Assembly (NCBI GenBank): GCA_937871935.1
Contig: CALMQI010000249.1
Location: 1-35,978 of the forward strand
Source of the DNA: an uncultured Burkholderiales bacterium
Lineage (GTDB): Bacteria; Pseudomonadota; Gammaproteobacteria; Burkholderiales; Burkholderiaceae_C
Length of the DNA stretch: 35,978 nt
Direction: 5' to 3'
Shown: piece after piece, positions 15,702-25,081 of the stretch
Position numbering within the stretch: position 1 is the first letter of the stretch
Layout of the letters: each line of letters starts with the position of its first letter
Made by a program: the position numbers and the translations under genes
Notes under the pieces: model-generated
Told to the model about the DNA's origin: nothing
What the model saw: only the letters and a program-made list of their open reading frames with translations
Database searches by the model: none

Positions 15702-17047
15702 TCCCGGCCCGCCGTTCGCTGTACGAGCGCACCAGTCGTGTCGGAGTTGGTGGGGTGCAGGGCGCCTGCGCCGGGAATCGCGAACCACCCGCGCTCGGGT
15801 TGTGGATCGGTCTCCCAGCCGCGCCGGCGTACCCAGACCCTCGAGACGACTACGAGGATCATGATGTTGTAAGGCAAATCGAAGTACGCCAAGCTAAGGA
15901 AGGCACCGCCCGCGGCATATCCGACAAGCGACACCTGGACCATTCCGCCGAGGTCATGACACCACTTGGCATGCGGCACCGCTCGGCACTCCTTCCGCAA
16001 CTTTCCGGCCTGAAGGAATGTGGACACGAAGATAGCGCAAAAGAGGAACAGGCCAACGAATCCATGATTCCCGAGCACCTGGAAGTAGATGCTGTGGGCA
16101 GCATGGATGTAATCGGGCAGCGGCGAATACTTCGCGAAGAGTTCCGGCCGCGCGGCATCGAAGCCGACACCGAAGAGGTAGTCCTTCCCGATGCCGAACG
16201 CAGTCCACCAGGCGCTGATTCGCCCCATTGCAGAGCCGTCTTGCTCGTACTCCGAGATTGTGTTCATGCGATCGGACCAGGTGTCGGGCATGAACGCCAC
16301 GAGAGCGAAACCGACCGTCAAAATGAGGATGCCGCCAAGTGCCCGGTTGTTCCCTCGCCACCACAGGACGAGCGACATGGCCATGATGGCGAGGAATCCG
16401 CCCCGCGACTGGGTGCCCAACGCCGCCGCCGCGCACAGCAGCATTAGCACCGTGAGCAGGTGGCGCTGCCACGCCGCCCTCAACTGGATCTGCAGGAAGC
16501 GCAGCAACGGAATGGTCATCACGAGAGACAGTGCGAATTCGTTGTTGTCGTGGATAAAGCTACCCGGCGGACCCCACACGCGGTAGTTTCCACCCGTGGC
16601 GACGGTGAATGCACCACCCTTGGCACCGAGCAACGCCAGCGACCCTGCAGCGACCCAGGCCAGCGCAATGACGTGCTGCTTGGTGCGCAAGAGCATCAGC
16701 GCAACAACGACCATGAAGAAGATCTTCATGACCTTGACCCACTGGTCGTAGTCTCCCTCGGGATCCAGCCCCATAAGCCATGACGCCGTGATCCAGACCA
16801 TGAACGCGACCAGCCAGTAGACGGGTGGCCCCCTGAACGGAGATTCCTTGTCTTTAGTGACCAGTAGGCCCAGAAGCGTGCAGCCGGCCGCCGCCGCAGC
16901 CAGGGGAGCACCGTAGGCGAACCCGAATGCATATCGGTGTGGATTCATGATGCTGAGCCACGTCCACATCATGATGCCTATCCAAGGGCGCCGCAATGCA
17001 ACGAGGCATCCGATCGCCACGATGGCCACAATAACTAGATCGCGCAC
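15698..17047 (-). CDS. O-antigen ligase/polymerase-like protein, exosortase A-associated type
   Basis: This 449-residue protein has about 10-12 transmembrane segments and a large periplasmic loop, the layout of the Wzy/WaaL/O-antigen ligase superfamily. It begins MRDLVIVAIVAIGC and contains WLSIMNPHRYAFGFAYG, PGSFIHDNNEFALSL and HAAHSIYFQVLGNHGFVGL. These are familiar from the group called putative O-glycosylation ligase, exosortase A-associated (TIGR03097 by recollection). Despite that name, it may be the repeat-unit polymerase, since no other Wzy candidate exists in the window (inference). The GTG start at 17047 is supported by a GAGGA about 6 nt upstream, and the stop overlaps the deacetylase start. 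Confidence 0.85.
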   Translation of the reverse strand: MRDLVIVAIVAIGCLVALRRPWIGIMMWTWLSIMNPHRYAFGFAYGAPLAAAAAGCTLLGLLVTKDKESPFRGPPVYWLVAFMVWITASWLMGLDPEGDYDQWVKVMKIFFMVVVALMLLRTKQHVIALAWVAAGSLALLGAKGGAFTVATGGNYRVWGPPGSFIHDNNEFALSLVMTIPLLRFLQIQLRAAWQRHLLTVLMLLCAAAALGTQSRGGFLAIMAMSLVLWWRGNNRALGGILILTVGFALVAFMPDTWSDRMNTISEYEQDGSAMGRISAWWTAFGIGKDYLFGVGFDAARPELFAKYSPLPDYIHAAHSIYFQVLGNHGFVGLFLFCAIFVSTFLQAGKLRKECRAVPHAKWCHDLGGMVQVSLVGYAAGGAFLSLAYFDLPYNIMILVVVSRVWVRRRGWETDPQPERGWFAIPGAGALHPTNSDTTGALVQRTAGRE

Positions 17048-17055
17048 GCTCGTCC

Positions 17056-18411
17056 TCAGTTCCGGACGGCCACAACGTGACTTACGACATACCGGAACTT
17101 GCCCGACTTCTCGGGTGGGAGTTCGCCGACGACCTTCACGTCGACCCGCACCGAATCGCCCAGCCTTCTACAGAAGGCCTTCACTATCGATTCGCGCGCA
17201 ACCTCCGCATTGAATCCCGGCGCCGGTTGGAGCAGCACTTCCGTTCGCGATAGGTCATGTTGAATGACCTTAAAGCGATGCAGCCCTGGCAAGTCGCGCA
17301 GGATGTAGATAAGCGCGAGCCCATGCATCACCGTGCCATCGGCGGCGACGACGAAGTCCGTCGTGCGGCCCTGGATCTCTCGCAACATCGGCAGACCGCG
17401 CCCGCAAGCGCAGCGGCCGGTGTCGCGCACAGCGACGTCACCGGTGCGATAGCGGATGAAGGGGAAGTCGCGCGTCGCGAGGTGCGTAACGACGATCTCT
17501 CCGGGTTGACCGTCAGGCACACTCTGGTCTTTGCCGTCAATGAGCTCCAGAATGATGTCTTCGGCCGTCACATGCATGCCGCCAGCTGGGCATTCATGCG
17601 CAATGAATCCTGCATCTCTCCCGCCATAGCCGTTGGCCACCGAGCAGCCGAAAGCACGTGAGATGGTGGCCCGCTGATCCTCGTAAAGCCTTTCGCTAGT
17701 AACGAACGCGACTCTGATGCCGAGACTATTCATTGCGACGCCGCGCCGCTCGGCATGCTGCGCAATGTGGCTCAAGGCTGACGGATAGCCAAAAAGCATG
17801 CGTGGCCGTCGGCGCACGATGACGGCCAGGAAGTCATCCAGCGCGGCCTCATTCATGCTGAACGCCGGCAGCAGTTCCGTGCGCATGAGTCGATCGCGCC
17901 ACTGCCGAATGGCGTCCTGCGTGCCCAATTCGATCGGTGAGCCCCAAACGACGACTTCCGGATCGCCAACGTCCACGCCCCACCAACGCGTTGCGCGCCA
18001 TTTGGCGGCCACGTCGTGGCTGACACGCTCCTTGCCAACGAAGAACACGAGAGGTTCGCCCGAGCTGCCGCCGGTGTTGAAGCGAGCCAACCCCGACGCG
18101 CCCGGTCGCTTCAAGGCCTCTGTGTGCGCACGGATGGTGGCCTTGTCGAGGATCGGCAATGCCGCTAGGTCTGAGAGCGATGTCACGGCGTCGGGCTCGA
18201 AGCGACAGCGCGCGAACAGGTCGCGGTAGTAGGGCACTTCGGCCGCCGCGTGCGACAACAAGCTGCGCAGGCGTGCGAGCTGGTGCTCGGCCAGGCGTTG
18301 CGGATCCCACCACTGGCTTTGCTCGAGCGCACGACGAACACGCACAGTGTCGTGCGACTTCAGCCGCTCCTGCAGCGGGAAGATCAGCGTCGAGATTAGT
18401 CGCGTGTACAT
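17056..18411 (-). CDS. CapK-like adenylate-forming enzyme (phenylacetate-CoA ligase family)
   Basis: The 451-residue enzyme has the adenylation-domain layout of CapK/PaaK proteins: FNTGGSSGEPL, a phosphate-binding loop rich in Gly and Ser near 110-120, GYGGRDAGFIAHE in the middle, RYRTGD near 320 and a C-terminal lid domain (PPEKSGKFRYVVSH). A Cys-rich segment (GRCACGRGLPMLREI) follows the RTGD motif, as in other members. Members activate carboxylic acids as acyl-adenylates. In polysaccharide loci they are thought to provide acyl or amino-acyl decoration, though the acceptor is rarely known. Its start overlaps the end of the upstream glycosyltransferase by 16 nt, implying coupling. Confidence 0.85.
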   Translation of the reverse strand: MYTRLISTLIFPLQERLKSHDTVRVRRALEQSQWWDPQRLAEHQLARLRSLLSHAAAEVPYYRDLFARCRFEPDAVTSLSDLAALPILDKATIRAHTEALKRPGASGLARFNTGGSSGEPLVFFVGKERVSHDVAAKWRATRWWGVDVGDPEVVVWGSPIELGTQDAIRQWRDRLMRTELLPAFSMNEAALDDFLAVIVRRRPRMLFGYPSALSHIAQHAERRGVAMNSLGIRVAFVTSERLYEDQRATISRAFGCSVANGYGGRDAGFIAHECPAGGMHVTAEDIILELIDGKDQSVPDGQPGEIVVTHLATRDFPFIRYRTGDVAVRDTGRCACGRGLPMLREIQGRTTDFVVAADGTVMHGLALIYILRDLPGLHRFKVIQHDLSRTEVLLQPAPGFNAEVARESIVKAFCRRLGDSVRVDVKVVGELPPEKSGKFRYVVSHVVAVRN

Positions 18412-19505
18412 GAACTGAGTGCCGCCCCGCCCAGGGTGGCTCGGCGATAGAGCTCCGCCAGGCGTGGCGCCACTTGGGGCCAGGCGTAACGCTGCGCCTC
18501 ACGCCGCCCGGCGCTGGAGAGTCGATCTGCGAGTGCCGGCTCGTCCAGCACGCGCATGATCGCCTCGGCCATGGCGGCCGGATCGGCCGGCGGCACCAGC
18601 AGCGCCGTCTCCCCATCGCGCACGATGAACGGTACGCCGCCTACGTTTGTGCTGACTACCGGCACGCCGCTGGCCAGCGCCTCGAGCACCGAGTTCGGCA
18701 TGTTGTCGACCCGGCTCGGGTTGATCGATACGGCGCTCGCGCGCAGCGCATCGGCGATCTGCTGGCGGTCTTGCCGACCGGCGAAACGCACGTGACTCTG
18801 AATGCCAAGCTCGCTCACCAGCACTTGCAGAGGTGCGAGTTCCGGCCCGGTGCCGGCAACGGTGAGCTGCGCGTCAGGGTGACGCTCCAGCACGATCGCA
18901 AACGCGCGCACTGCGGTAGCGTTGTCGTAGATCGGTTCCAGATTGCGCGCGACAAGCAGACTGGCCGCGCAGGCGGGTGACGATGGCGGACAGAAGCACT
19001 CCAGATCGACGACGTTCGGCACAACCTCTGCGGTCATGCCATGGCGTCGAAACACCTGCTCCAGGAAGCCAGACGGCACGCACAGTGCCGCGGCGCGGGC
19101 CATCGTGGGGCGCACAACTGCCGCCTGCCGCTCAAGAAAGGCCCCCGCCTCGCCACCCCTAAAGTTCACCAGCGCCGGCACGCCCCGCAGGCGCGCGATC
19201 CAGATAGCCGGCGCCGCATATAAATGCCACGACCATCCAGAGTTTGCCATCACGTGGAACACGTCACATCGGGCCGCTGCACGCCAGAGCGCCCGCAAAT
19301 ACGGCACCAGGCGCGCACCCGCCCGCATGATGGGCACGCGCCCCAACCAAGCCGGCCGATAGGGCGCATTGGTCTGCACCAAGACGACGTCGGCGCCACC
19401 CTCCTGCAGCAAGGTGGAAAGCTGACGCGTCTGCATTGCCATGCCACCAGCTGGGGGAGGCAACGGGCCGACCAGCACCACTCGCAGACCCGCGAAGAGC
19501 CTCAT
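18396..19505 (-). CDS. GT4-family glycosyltransferase
   Basis: This 369-residue GT-B protein starts MRLFAGLRVVLVGPLPPPAGGM, with the glycine-rich N-terminal loop of GT4 enzymes. The C-terminal nucleotide-binding half has ARNLEPIYDNATAVRAFAIV and EALASGVPVVSTNVGGVPFI with the conserved Glu. It would add one sugar to the lipid-linked repeat on the cytoplasmic face; donor and linkage cannot be told from sequence. The ATG at 19505 overlaps the stop of the next upstream glycosyltransferase as ATGA, which fixes the start. The longer frame to 19586 is antisense noise over that gene. It is less distinctive than its XrtA-marker neighbours and may be the locus-specific enzyme. Confidence 0.88.
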   Translation of the reverse strand: MRLFAGLRVVLVGPLPPPAGGMAMQTRQLSTLLQEGGADVVLVQTNAPYRPAWLGRVPIMRAGARLVPYLRALWRAAARCDVFHVMANSGWSWHLYAAPAIWIARLRGVPALVNFRGGEAGAFLERQAAVVRPTMARAAALCVPSGFLEQVFRRHGMTAEVVPNVVDLECFCPPSSPACAASLLVARNLEPIYDNATAVRAFAIVLERHPDAQLTVAGTGPELAPLQVLVSELGIQSHVRFAGRQDRQQIADALRASAVSINPSRVDNMPNSVLEALASGVPVVSTNVGGVPFIVRDGETALLVPPADPAAMAEAIMRVLDEPALADRLSSAGRREAQRYAWPQVAPRLAELYRRATLGGAALSSCTRD

Positions 19506-20731
19506 GCCTGGGCCCGTCGCGTTACCGCGCGCCGTGGCAGCAAGGCCTCGTATGGCAATGCATAGCGCATCACAGAGGCTCGCCAATTGCGCTCGACTTC
19601 AACAAAGCGCCGCCCTGCGGCCCGCATTTGTGGCCACTGGTCACGATGCTCCAGTAAAGCGTCCAGCGCTGCAGTGAGTGAATCGGCATCGTCGGCGGCA
19701 AATAGGCAACCTGTCTCACCGTCACGGATCAGTTCTTTGTGGCCACCTACATTGCTCGCCACCAGAACTCGCCCTTGAGCCATTGCCTCGAGCGGCTTGA
19801 GCGGCGTGACGAGTTCGGTGAGTCGCATCGAGTGCCTGGGGTAGGCCAGCACGTCAATCAAGTCGTAGTAGCGCTGCACGTCAGCGTGCGGCACTCGGCC
19901 CGTGAAGACAACACTGTCGGCCACGCCCAACGCCTGCGCTTGGGACCTCAACGCCGACTCCTGCGGACCGCCGCCAACGAGCAGCACGCGCACGTCCGGT
20001 CGCAGCCTCAGCAGCGCCGGTAACGAGGCAAGCAACAGATCGAGTCCCTCGTACGCATAGAACGAACCGATGAATCCGACCACCGTGGCACCCACGATCC
20101 CCAACTCGATCTTGAGCGCGTTGTCTGCCACTCCACCGGGCTCGAAGGCGTCGATGTCCACCGCATTGGGTATCACAGTGACCTTGTGCGCCGCGATTCC
20201 GCGCGCCACGATGTCGGTGCGCAAGCCCTCGCAGATGGTGAATACATGGTCCGCTCGCTTGAGCGCACGTGTCTCGTATGCGCGCGTCAGGCGGTAGCGC
20301 AGACTGCCCTCGGCGGTGGTGCCATGGTCCACAGCCGCATCCTCCCAGAAGGCGCGAACTTCGTAGACCACGGGTATGCCGAGCCGTTGGCCCACTGCAA
20401 GCGCCGGGGCAGCGTTCAACACCGGCGAGTGGGCATGCAAGATGTCCGGGCGCACCTCCCGCGCCACCTGCTCGAGGCGCGCTTCGAGGCGGCGCATCAA
20501 GGCCCACTCGTCAAGCCCGGGACGGCGCCTTGCAGTCGGCATCGGCAGCGTGCGGTAGAAGCGCAGGCCGTCTACAGTCTCTTCGTCGACAGTGCAGTCC
20601 AGCTGTTTCGGGCTGGTGAGATGAAAGGTCTCCCACCCCATCCTTCGCTGCTCGCGCAGGATCGCCCGCGTGCGGAACGTATAGCCGCTATGCAGCGGAA
20701 TCGAGTGGTCGAGGATATGCAGAATCCGCAT
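19502..20731 (-). CDS. Exosortase A-associated GT4 glycosyltransferase (TIGR04063-like)
   Basis: The 409-residue enzyme opens MRILHILDHSIPLHSGYTFR, a start I recognise from the PEP-CTERM/exosortase A-associated glycosyltransferase group TIGR04063. The second Rossmann domain has VGFIGSFYAYEGLDLLLASL and the GT4 signature PLKPLEAMAQGRVLVASNVG with the catalytic-domain Glu. It acts in the cytoplasm on lipid-linked sugar intermediates. Spacing is 14 nt from the amidotransferase stop, and it overlaps the following GT by 4 nt, so all belong to one transcript. Confidence 0.9.
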   Translation of the reverse strand: MRILHILDHSIPLHSGYTFRTRAILREQRRMGWETFHLTSPKQLDCTVDEETVDGLRFYRTLPMPTARRRPGLDEWALMRRLEARLEQVAREVRPDILHAHSPVLNAAPALAVGQRLGIPVVYEVRAFWEDAAVDHGTTAEGSLRYRLTRAYETRALKRADHVFTICEGLRTDIVARGIAAHKVTVIPNAVDIDAFEPGGVADNALKIELGIVGATVVGFIGSFYAYEGLDLLLASLPALLRLRPDVRVLLVGGGPQESALRSQAQALGVADSVVFTGRVPHADVQRYYDLIDVLAYPRHSMRLTELVTPLKPLEAMAQGRVLVASNVGGHKELIRDGETGCLFAADDADSLTAALDALLEHRDQWPQMRAAGRRFVEVERNWRASVMRYALPYEALLPRRAVTRRAQA

Positions 20732-20745
20732 GGCCCAGTTGTCGT

Positions 20746-22692
20746 TCAGACCAGTGCCTCGGCCGTTGATGGCCGGGTTGGTTGCTCGTTCGACACACCG
20801 GCATCAACCACGTTGCGGAGAAAGGCTTCGAACATGAGCGTCGTCCACAACGGAGCGCTGTAGTCGTTGGCGCCGGACTGATGTGAATCCACCAGGTGCC
20901 TCAGGTAGTCTTGGTCGAACCACCCGGTATCGGCCAACCGCTCGCCGAGCACGGCGTCGCGTACCCGCTGCTTCAGCGGGCCTCTGAACCAACGTGCCAA
21001 CGGCACCGCAAAGCCCATCTTCGGCCGGTACAGGATATCGCGCGGCAACATCGGCTCCATGGCCTTCTTCAGGAGAAACTTGCCCTCCTGAGCCCGCACC
21101 TTCATGCTCGACGGCAATGTGCCCAGCCACTCCACCAGCGGATGGTCCATCAAGGGTTCACGCACCTCCAACGAGTGCGCCATGCTGGCTCGGTCGACCT
21201 TGGTGTTGATATCGCCCACTAGGTAGGTCTTCAGATCCAGATACTGGATCAACGCCAACGGATCGTCGGTGCGCGAATTCGCGGCGTGGCCTTCGAACAC
21301 CCGCAGGGCATCGTAGCCCGCTAGCTCTCGCTTCAGCGCACCACTGAACAAGCGCCCGCGCATCGGCCCACGCAAGATGGACACCGAGTGGAAGTAAGCT
21401 TCGACCGGCGTGCGCGCCATGCCTTCAAAAGTGGTCTTCGCGCGGAAGACCCGCGGCGCCCAGTCAGCTTTGGGGTAGAGCCGCCCGAGTGTGCCGAACA
21501 AGGGCCTGCGTAGCGCCATCGGCAGCGTCGAGCGCATACGTTCTTCCATCAGATGCATGCGGTAGCGCCGGTAGCCACCGAAACTCTCATCCCCGCCATC
21601 ACCCGAAAGTGCCACGGTCACGCGCTTGCGTGCCAGCTGGCACACGCGATAAGTCGGTATGGCCGAGCTGTCGGCGTAGGGCTCGTCATACAGGCGGGCC
21701 AGTGCGTCGATGAGGTCGAAGTCATCACTCTTGACCGTCTCCACATAGTGGTCGGTCTTGTACTGAAGAGCCACTCTCTGAGCGAACTCGGCTTCGTTGA
21801 ACTGGGGGTCATCGAATGCGATCGAGCACGTGTGCACCGGCCGATCCGACAGACCTGCCATGGTGGCGACCACCGCGCTGCTGTCGACGCCACCGGACAG
21901 AAACGCTCCCAACGGCACCTCCGCGATCATGCGCAGGCGAACCGATTCGGCAAGGCGAGCGCGCAGTTCCTCGCAGGCCTCTGCCTCACTGATCGGACTG
22001 TCGAGCGTGAACGTCACGTCCCAGAATCGCCGAGGGCGCGGCATGGCGTCACCGCGCCGCCAGGTGAGCATGTGACCCGGTTCAAGCTTCAGGGCCTGCT
22101 TGAACACGGTGCGCGGCTCGGCCACGTAGCCAAGAGCGAAGTACTCCTCCACCGCCAACGGGTCCAGATCGCGCCTCACGCCGCCGTGCGCCAGCACCGA
22201 CTTCAGCTCCGAACCGAAAAGCAGCATGCCATCGTCGAGCAGCGCATAGTGCAGCGGCTTCACACCGAGCCGGTCGCGCGCCATGAACAGCGTCTGGCGG
22301 TTGCGATCCCACAGTGCGAAGGCAAACATGCCGCGCAGGCGCTGCACGCAGGCCTCACCCCACGCCTCCCAGGCGTGGACGATGCATTCCGTGTCGCTCT
22401 TCGTATGGAACACATGGCCCAGGGCCTGCAGCTCCGGGATCAGATCCTGGTAGTTGTAGATCTCGCCGTTGAAGACGATGACCACGGAGCCGTCTTCATT
22501 GAAGAGCGGTTGCTGCCCGGTGGCCAGGTCGATGATCGACAACCTGCGATGGCCGAAACCGAGGCCCGGCTCCACGTGCAGGCTGCCTTCGTCCGGCCCA
22601 CGGTGATGCTGCGAATCATTCATGCGCTCCAACACAGCACGTTGGATCTCGCGCTTGCCTCGGGTGTCGAAGATGCCCGTGATGCCGCACAT
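20746..22692 (-). CDS. Exosortase A-associated asparagine-synthase-type amidotransferase
   Basis: This is a 648-residue, complete class II amidotransferase. Cys2 (MCGITGIFDT) is the glutaminase nucleophile, with RGPDE at 31-35, NGEIYN at 75-80 and KSDTE at 98-102. The synthetase half has the PP-loop SGGVDSS at 266-272 and the LSGDGGDESFGGYRRY segment. It belongs to the XrtA amidotransferase group (TIGR03108 by recollection) and probably converts a sugar carboxylate to an amide, or makes a similar bond, using glutamine and ATP. The ATG at 22692 is chosen because Cys2 must be exposed. The same frame is open to 23292, but that upstream part is antisense to nothing functional and overlaps the neighbouring glycosyltransferase. 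It is the only one of three homologues here with Cys2. Confidence 0.93.
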   Translation of the reverse strand: MCGITGIFDTRGKREIQRAVLERMNDSQHHRGPDEGSLHVEPGLGFGHRRLSIIDLATGQQPLFNEDGSVVIVFNGEIYNYQDLIPELQALGHVFHTKSDTECIVHAWEAWGEACVQRLRGMFAFALWDRNRQTLFMARDRLGVKPLHYALLDDGMLLFGSELKSVLAHGGVRRDLDPLAVEEYFALGYVAEPRTVFKQALKLEPGHMLTWRRGDAMPRPRRFWDVTFTLDSPISEAEACEELRARLAESVRLRMIAEVPLGAFLSGGVDSSAVVATMAGLSDRPVHTCSIAFDDPQFNEAEFAQRVALQYKTDHYVETVKSDDFDLIDALARLYDEPYADSSAIPTYRVCQLARKRVTVALSGDGGDESFGGYRRYRMHLMEERMRSTLPMALRRPLFGTLGRLYPKADWAPRVFRAKTTFEGMARTPVEAYFHSVSILRGPMRGRLFSGALKRELAGYDALRVFEGHAANSRTDDPLALIQYLDLKTYLVGDINTKVDRASMAHSLEVREPLMDHPLVEWLGTLPSSMKVRAQEGKFLLKKAMEPMLPRDILYRPKMGFAVPLARWFRGPLKQRVRDAVLGERLADTGWFDQDYLRHLVDSHQSGANDYSAPLWTTLMFEAFLRNVVDAGVSNEQPTRPSTAEALV

Positions 22693-22697
22693 GTTGA

Positions 22698-23864
22698 TCA
22701 ACTCCGTGTCGCGCGTCGCCGCTTTGTAAGTTCGCCTTCGTAGAGCCGTTGATAGGCGGACACCATGGCTTCCAGGCTGAACCTGCGCTCCACCTCTTGC
22801 CGCCCGGCCCGGCCCATCGCGCTGGCCTGTTGGCGATCGCCAGCCATGCGCACCAATGCCTGAGCCAGCAACTCGACATTTTGCGCCGGCACGAGCAGGC
22901 CGGTGACGTCGTCTGTCACGAGTTCGGCGTTGCCCCCCACATTCGTGGCAATCACGGGTAGTCCGGAGGCCATCGCCTCCAGGATGGTATTGGAGATGCC
23001 TTCCGCCCGAGAGGGCAGCACGAAGGCATCCAGTGCGCGCATGACTTCCGCCACATCGTGGCGCTCGCCGGGCAGCCAGGCCAGGTCGGCCGCGCCTGCC
23101 CGGAGGAGGACGTCTCGCGCCTGCTGGCGAAGGGGGCCATCTCCGATCATCACCAGCCGTGCGAAATCTCTCAGGGACGGCTGCATCTCGAGCGCCCGGC
23201 AGAAGGCACGCGCCAGCAGCGTCTGGTCCTTGACTTCCTGCATGCGGCCCACCGTGCCGAACCACCATTGGGCGCGACCATCGAAAGGACATTCAGAGAT
23301 CAGGTCCCGAGCATCCCGGCGCGGATGGAAGCGGGAGACGTCCACGCCGTTGCAAATGCGCTCAACGCGCCGGCCGGCGATGCCCACCGGGCCCGTCAGG
23401 TAGCGCTCCAGGTCGCCCGACAGCGCCACGTAGCGGTGTACGAATGGCGAGTAGGCGCGGCGCAGTCGCTGCAAGCGTCGGTTGGTACCGTCAAGGTCGC
23501 CAACGTCGCGCCCATGCTCGCTGTGAATGCGCACGGGCACCCTGGCAGCCCATGCGGCAGGCTGCATCTCCAGCGCGGCGAGGTTGCGGGTGTGCACTAC
23601 ATCGGGCCGCAACTGGCGCAACTGGTTCCACATGCGCGGCAACAGGCGGAACCCCGGCCCGGGCCGCTTGTTCAGCGCGCAATACGCCACGTCCGAAGGC
23701 ACAACGCGGTGCCGGAACTCGGTCACCTCGGTGAGGGAGATCACCGCGTGACGAAAGGTCGATGCCGGCAGCCGATTGATCAGGTTGACAACGCCGTTCT
23801 CCAAGCCGCCGGTATCGAAGCGGTACACCACATGGGCAATCAGTGGGCGGGGGTCGCTGCTCAC
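22698..23864 (-). CDS. Exosortase A-associated glycosyltransferase (TIGR03088-like)
   Basis: The 388-residue GT4 enzyme begins with LIAHVVYRFDTGGLENGVVN, the start I associate with TIGR03088, followed by the GT4 nucleotide site (ISNTILEAMASGLPVIATNVGG, shown here in part). The GTG at 23864 (MSSDPRPLIAHV) is the likely start: it gives the family length and leaves 13 nt to the preceding gene. The open frame reaching 23987 runs into that gene and codes for no family sequence. In typical XrtA loci the exosortase gene lies just upstream of this gene, but here the 13-nt gap leaves no room for it. Confidence 0.9.
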   Translation of the reverse strand: MSSDPRPLIAHVVYRFDTGGLENGVVNLINRLPASTFRHAVISLTEVTEFRHRVVPSDVAYCALNKRPGPGFRLLPRMWNQLRQLRPDVVHTRNLAALEMQPAAWAARVPVRIHSEHGRDVGDLDGTNRRLQRLRRAYSPFVHRYVALSGDLERYLTGPVGIAGRRVERICNGVDVSRFHPRRDARDLISECPFDGRAQWWFGTVGRMQEVKDQTLLARAFCRALEMQPSLRDFARLVMIGDGPLRQQARDVLLRAGAADLAWLPGERHDVAEVMRALDAFVLPSRAEGISNTILEAMASGLPVIATNVGGNAELVTDDVTGLLVPAQNVELLAQALVRMAGDRQQASAMGRAGRQEVERRFSLEAMVSAYQRLYEGELTKRRRATRS

Positions 23865-23877
23865 GATGCAGCTCCGT

Positions 23878-25080
23878 TCAAGACGAAACCACCGCGTCCA
23901 ACCGTGCATCCAGGTCGCGCAGCCGAGCGTCCCAACTGTAGCCGGCCAGTACGCAGTCGCGTGCGGCGTGGCCGATGGCCGCGGCACGCTGCGGCTCCTG
24001 AAGCAAGCCGTTCACACTGGCCACGAAGTCATTGGCGGTAGCTGCGGCAAGCAGGTCCCGACCGGGTACCGCGTCGATCGCGTCCGCGCACGACACCGCA
24101 GCGACCACCGGGCGGGCCATGGCCATGGCCTCGAGGATCTTGTTCTGTACGCCGCGCGCCAGCCGCAGAGGCGCCACCACCACCGCGGCATGCTGCAGGA
24201 AGGGCCGCACATCGGGCACCGTACCTGTTACGTTCACCCCCTCCGCCGTGAGCGCTTGCACGGCGGCGGTGGGGCTACGGCCCACCACGTGAAAGCACAA
24301 CCGCGGCCAACGCTGGCGCAGTACCGGCAGCATGTCCTTCGCAAACCACTCCACCGCATCGACATTGGGCTTGTAGTCCATCGCCCCGGTGAAGACGATC
24401 GGGATCTCATCAGCGCTGAACGGCGTGGCGTGGGGGGTATCAGGGGAGTAGTACTCCGCGTCGACACCGTTGCCGGAGGCGTGCACCAAACCCACGCAGT
24501 CTGGCGCCAGGGATTCAAAGAGTGCCACCTCCTTGTCTGTGACGAGGAAGGAGGCTTGTGCCTGATGCACCACGGACCGTTCGTACTCGAGCAGCGCACG
24601 GCCTTCACGCCTATACAGCCATGACAGCGGCCAGCCATGCTCCGCGCCGTACTGCGTCCACTTGGCCGAGTCCACATCGACGAAGTCCACGAGTGTGGGA
24701 ATCTTCGGCGGCAAGACATACTGCACCATCGCGGAAGAGAACACGATCGCCGCGTCGAAGTGCAGTCGCTGGGTCACGTCGCCGACCCAGTGACGGAGCG
24801 AATTGTCAGCGTAGTAGGCGAGCGTGAGGGGTTCCTGGCGGAGCAGACCCATCAAGCTTTTGAGTCGCGCCGTTCGGGGGTCGAGGCGGGCGACGTGAAG
24901 ACCCGCGCACCAGCCGCGCACCACCGGCAAGTGGACTTCATCGTCAGGATCGTCAATAAAGGTGCCCAGATGCACCTCGTGGCGTGCCACCAGGTGCTTG
25001 AGCAGGTGATAGGAGCGGACCTTGTCGCCCTTGTTGGGTGGGTAGGGCAAGCGGTGCACTAGGAACAGGATCCTGGCCAT
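23878..25080 (-). CDS. Exosortase A-associated glycosyltransferase (TIGR03087-like)
   Basis: The 400-residue enzyme starts MARILFLVHRLPYPPNKGDK, which is diagnostic of the TIGR03087 group of PEP-CTERM/XrtA glycosyltransferases. It also has FVDVDSAKWTQYG in the middle and the GT4 donor loop PLRLARGVQNKILEAMAMAR near 295-315. I place the start at the ATG at 25080. A GTG 15 nt upstream (25095) would add five residues and overlap the FemAB gene, with no better ribosome-binding site. It begins one base after the FemAB stop, so translational coupling is likely. Confidence 0.92.
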   Translation of the reverse strand: MARILFLVHRLPYPPNKGDKVRSYHLLKHLVARHEVHLGTFIDDPDDEVHLPVVRGWCAGLHVARLDPRTARLKSLMGLLRQEPLTLAYYADNSLRHWVGDVTQRLHFDAAIVFSSAMVQYVLPPKIPTLVDFVDVDSAKWTQYGAEHGWPLSWLYRREGRALLEYERSVVHQAQASFLVTDKEVALFESLAPDCVGLVHASGNGVDAEYYSPDTPHATPFSADEIPIVFTGAMDYKPNVDAVEWFAKDMLPVLRQRWPRLCFHVVGRSPTAAVQALTAEGVNVTGTVPDVRPFLQHAAVVVAPLRLARGVQNKILEAMAMARPVVAAVSCADAIDAVPGRDLLAAATANDFVASVNGLLQEPQRAAAIGHAARDCVLAGYSWDARLRDLDARLDAVVSS

Positions 25081-25081
25081 G

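Noticed and set aside
21553..22743. 396-residue + strand open frame
   Set aside because: It is antisense to the amidotransferase, His/Arg/Gln-rich with no fold-like pattern; judged a shadow.
20746..23292. 848-residue reading of the amidotransferase
   Set aside because: The first 200 residues overlap the neighbouring glycosyltransferase and are low complexity; Cys2 of the glutaminase must follow the start Met, so 22692 is the start.
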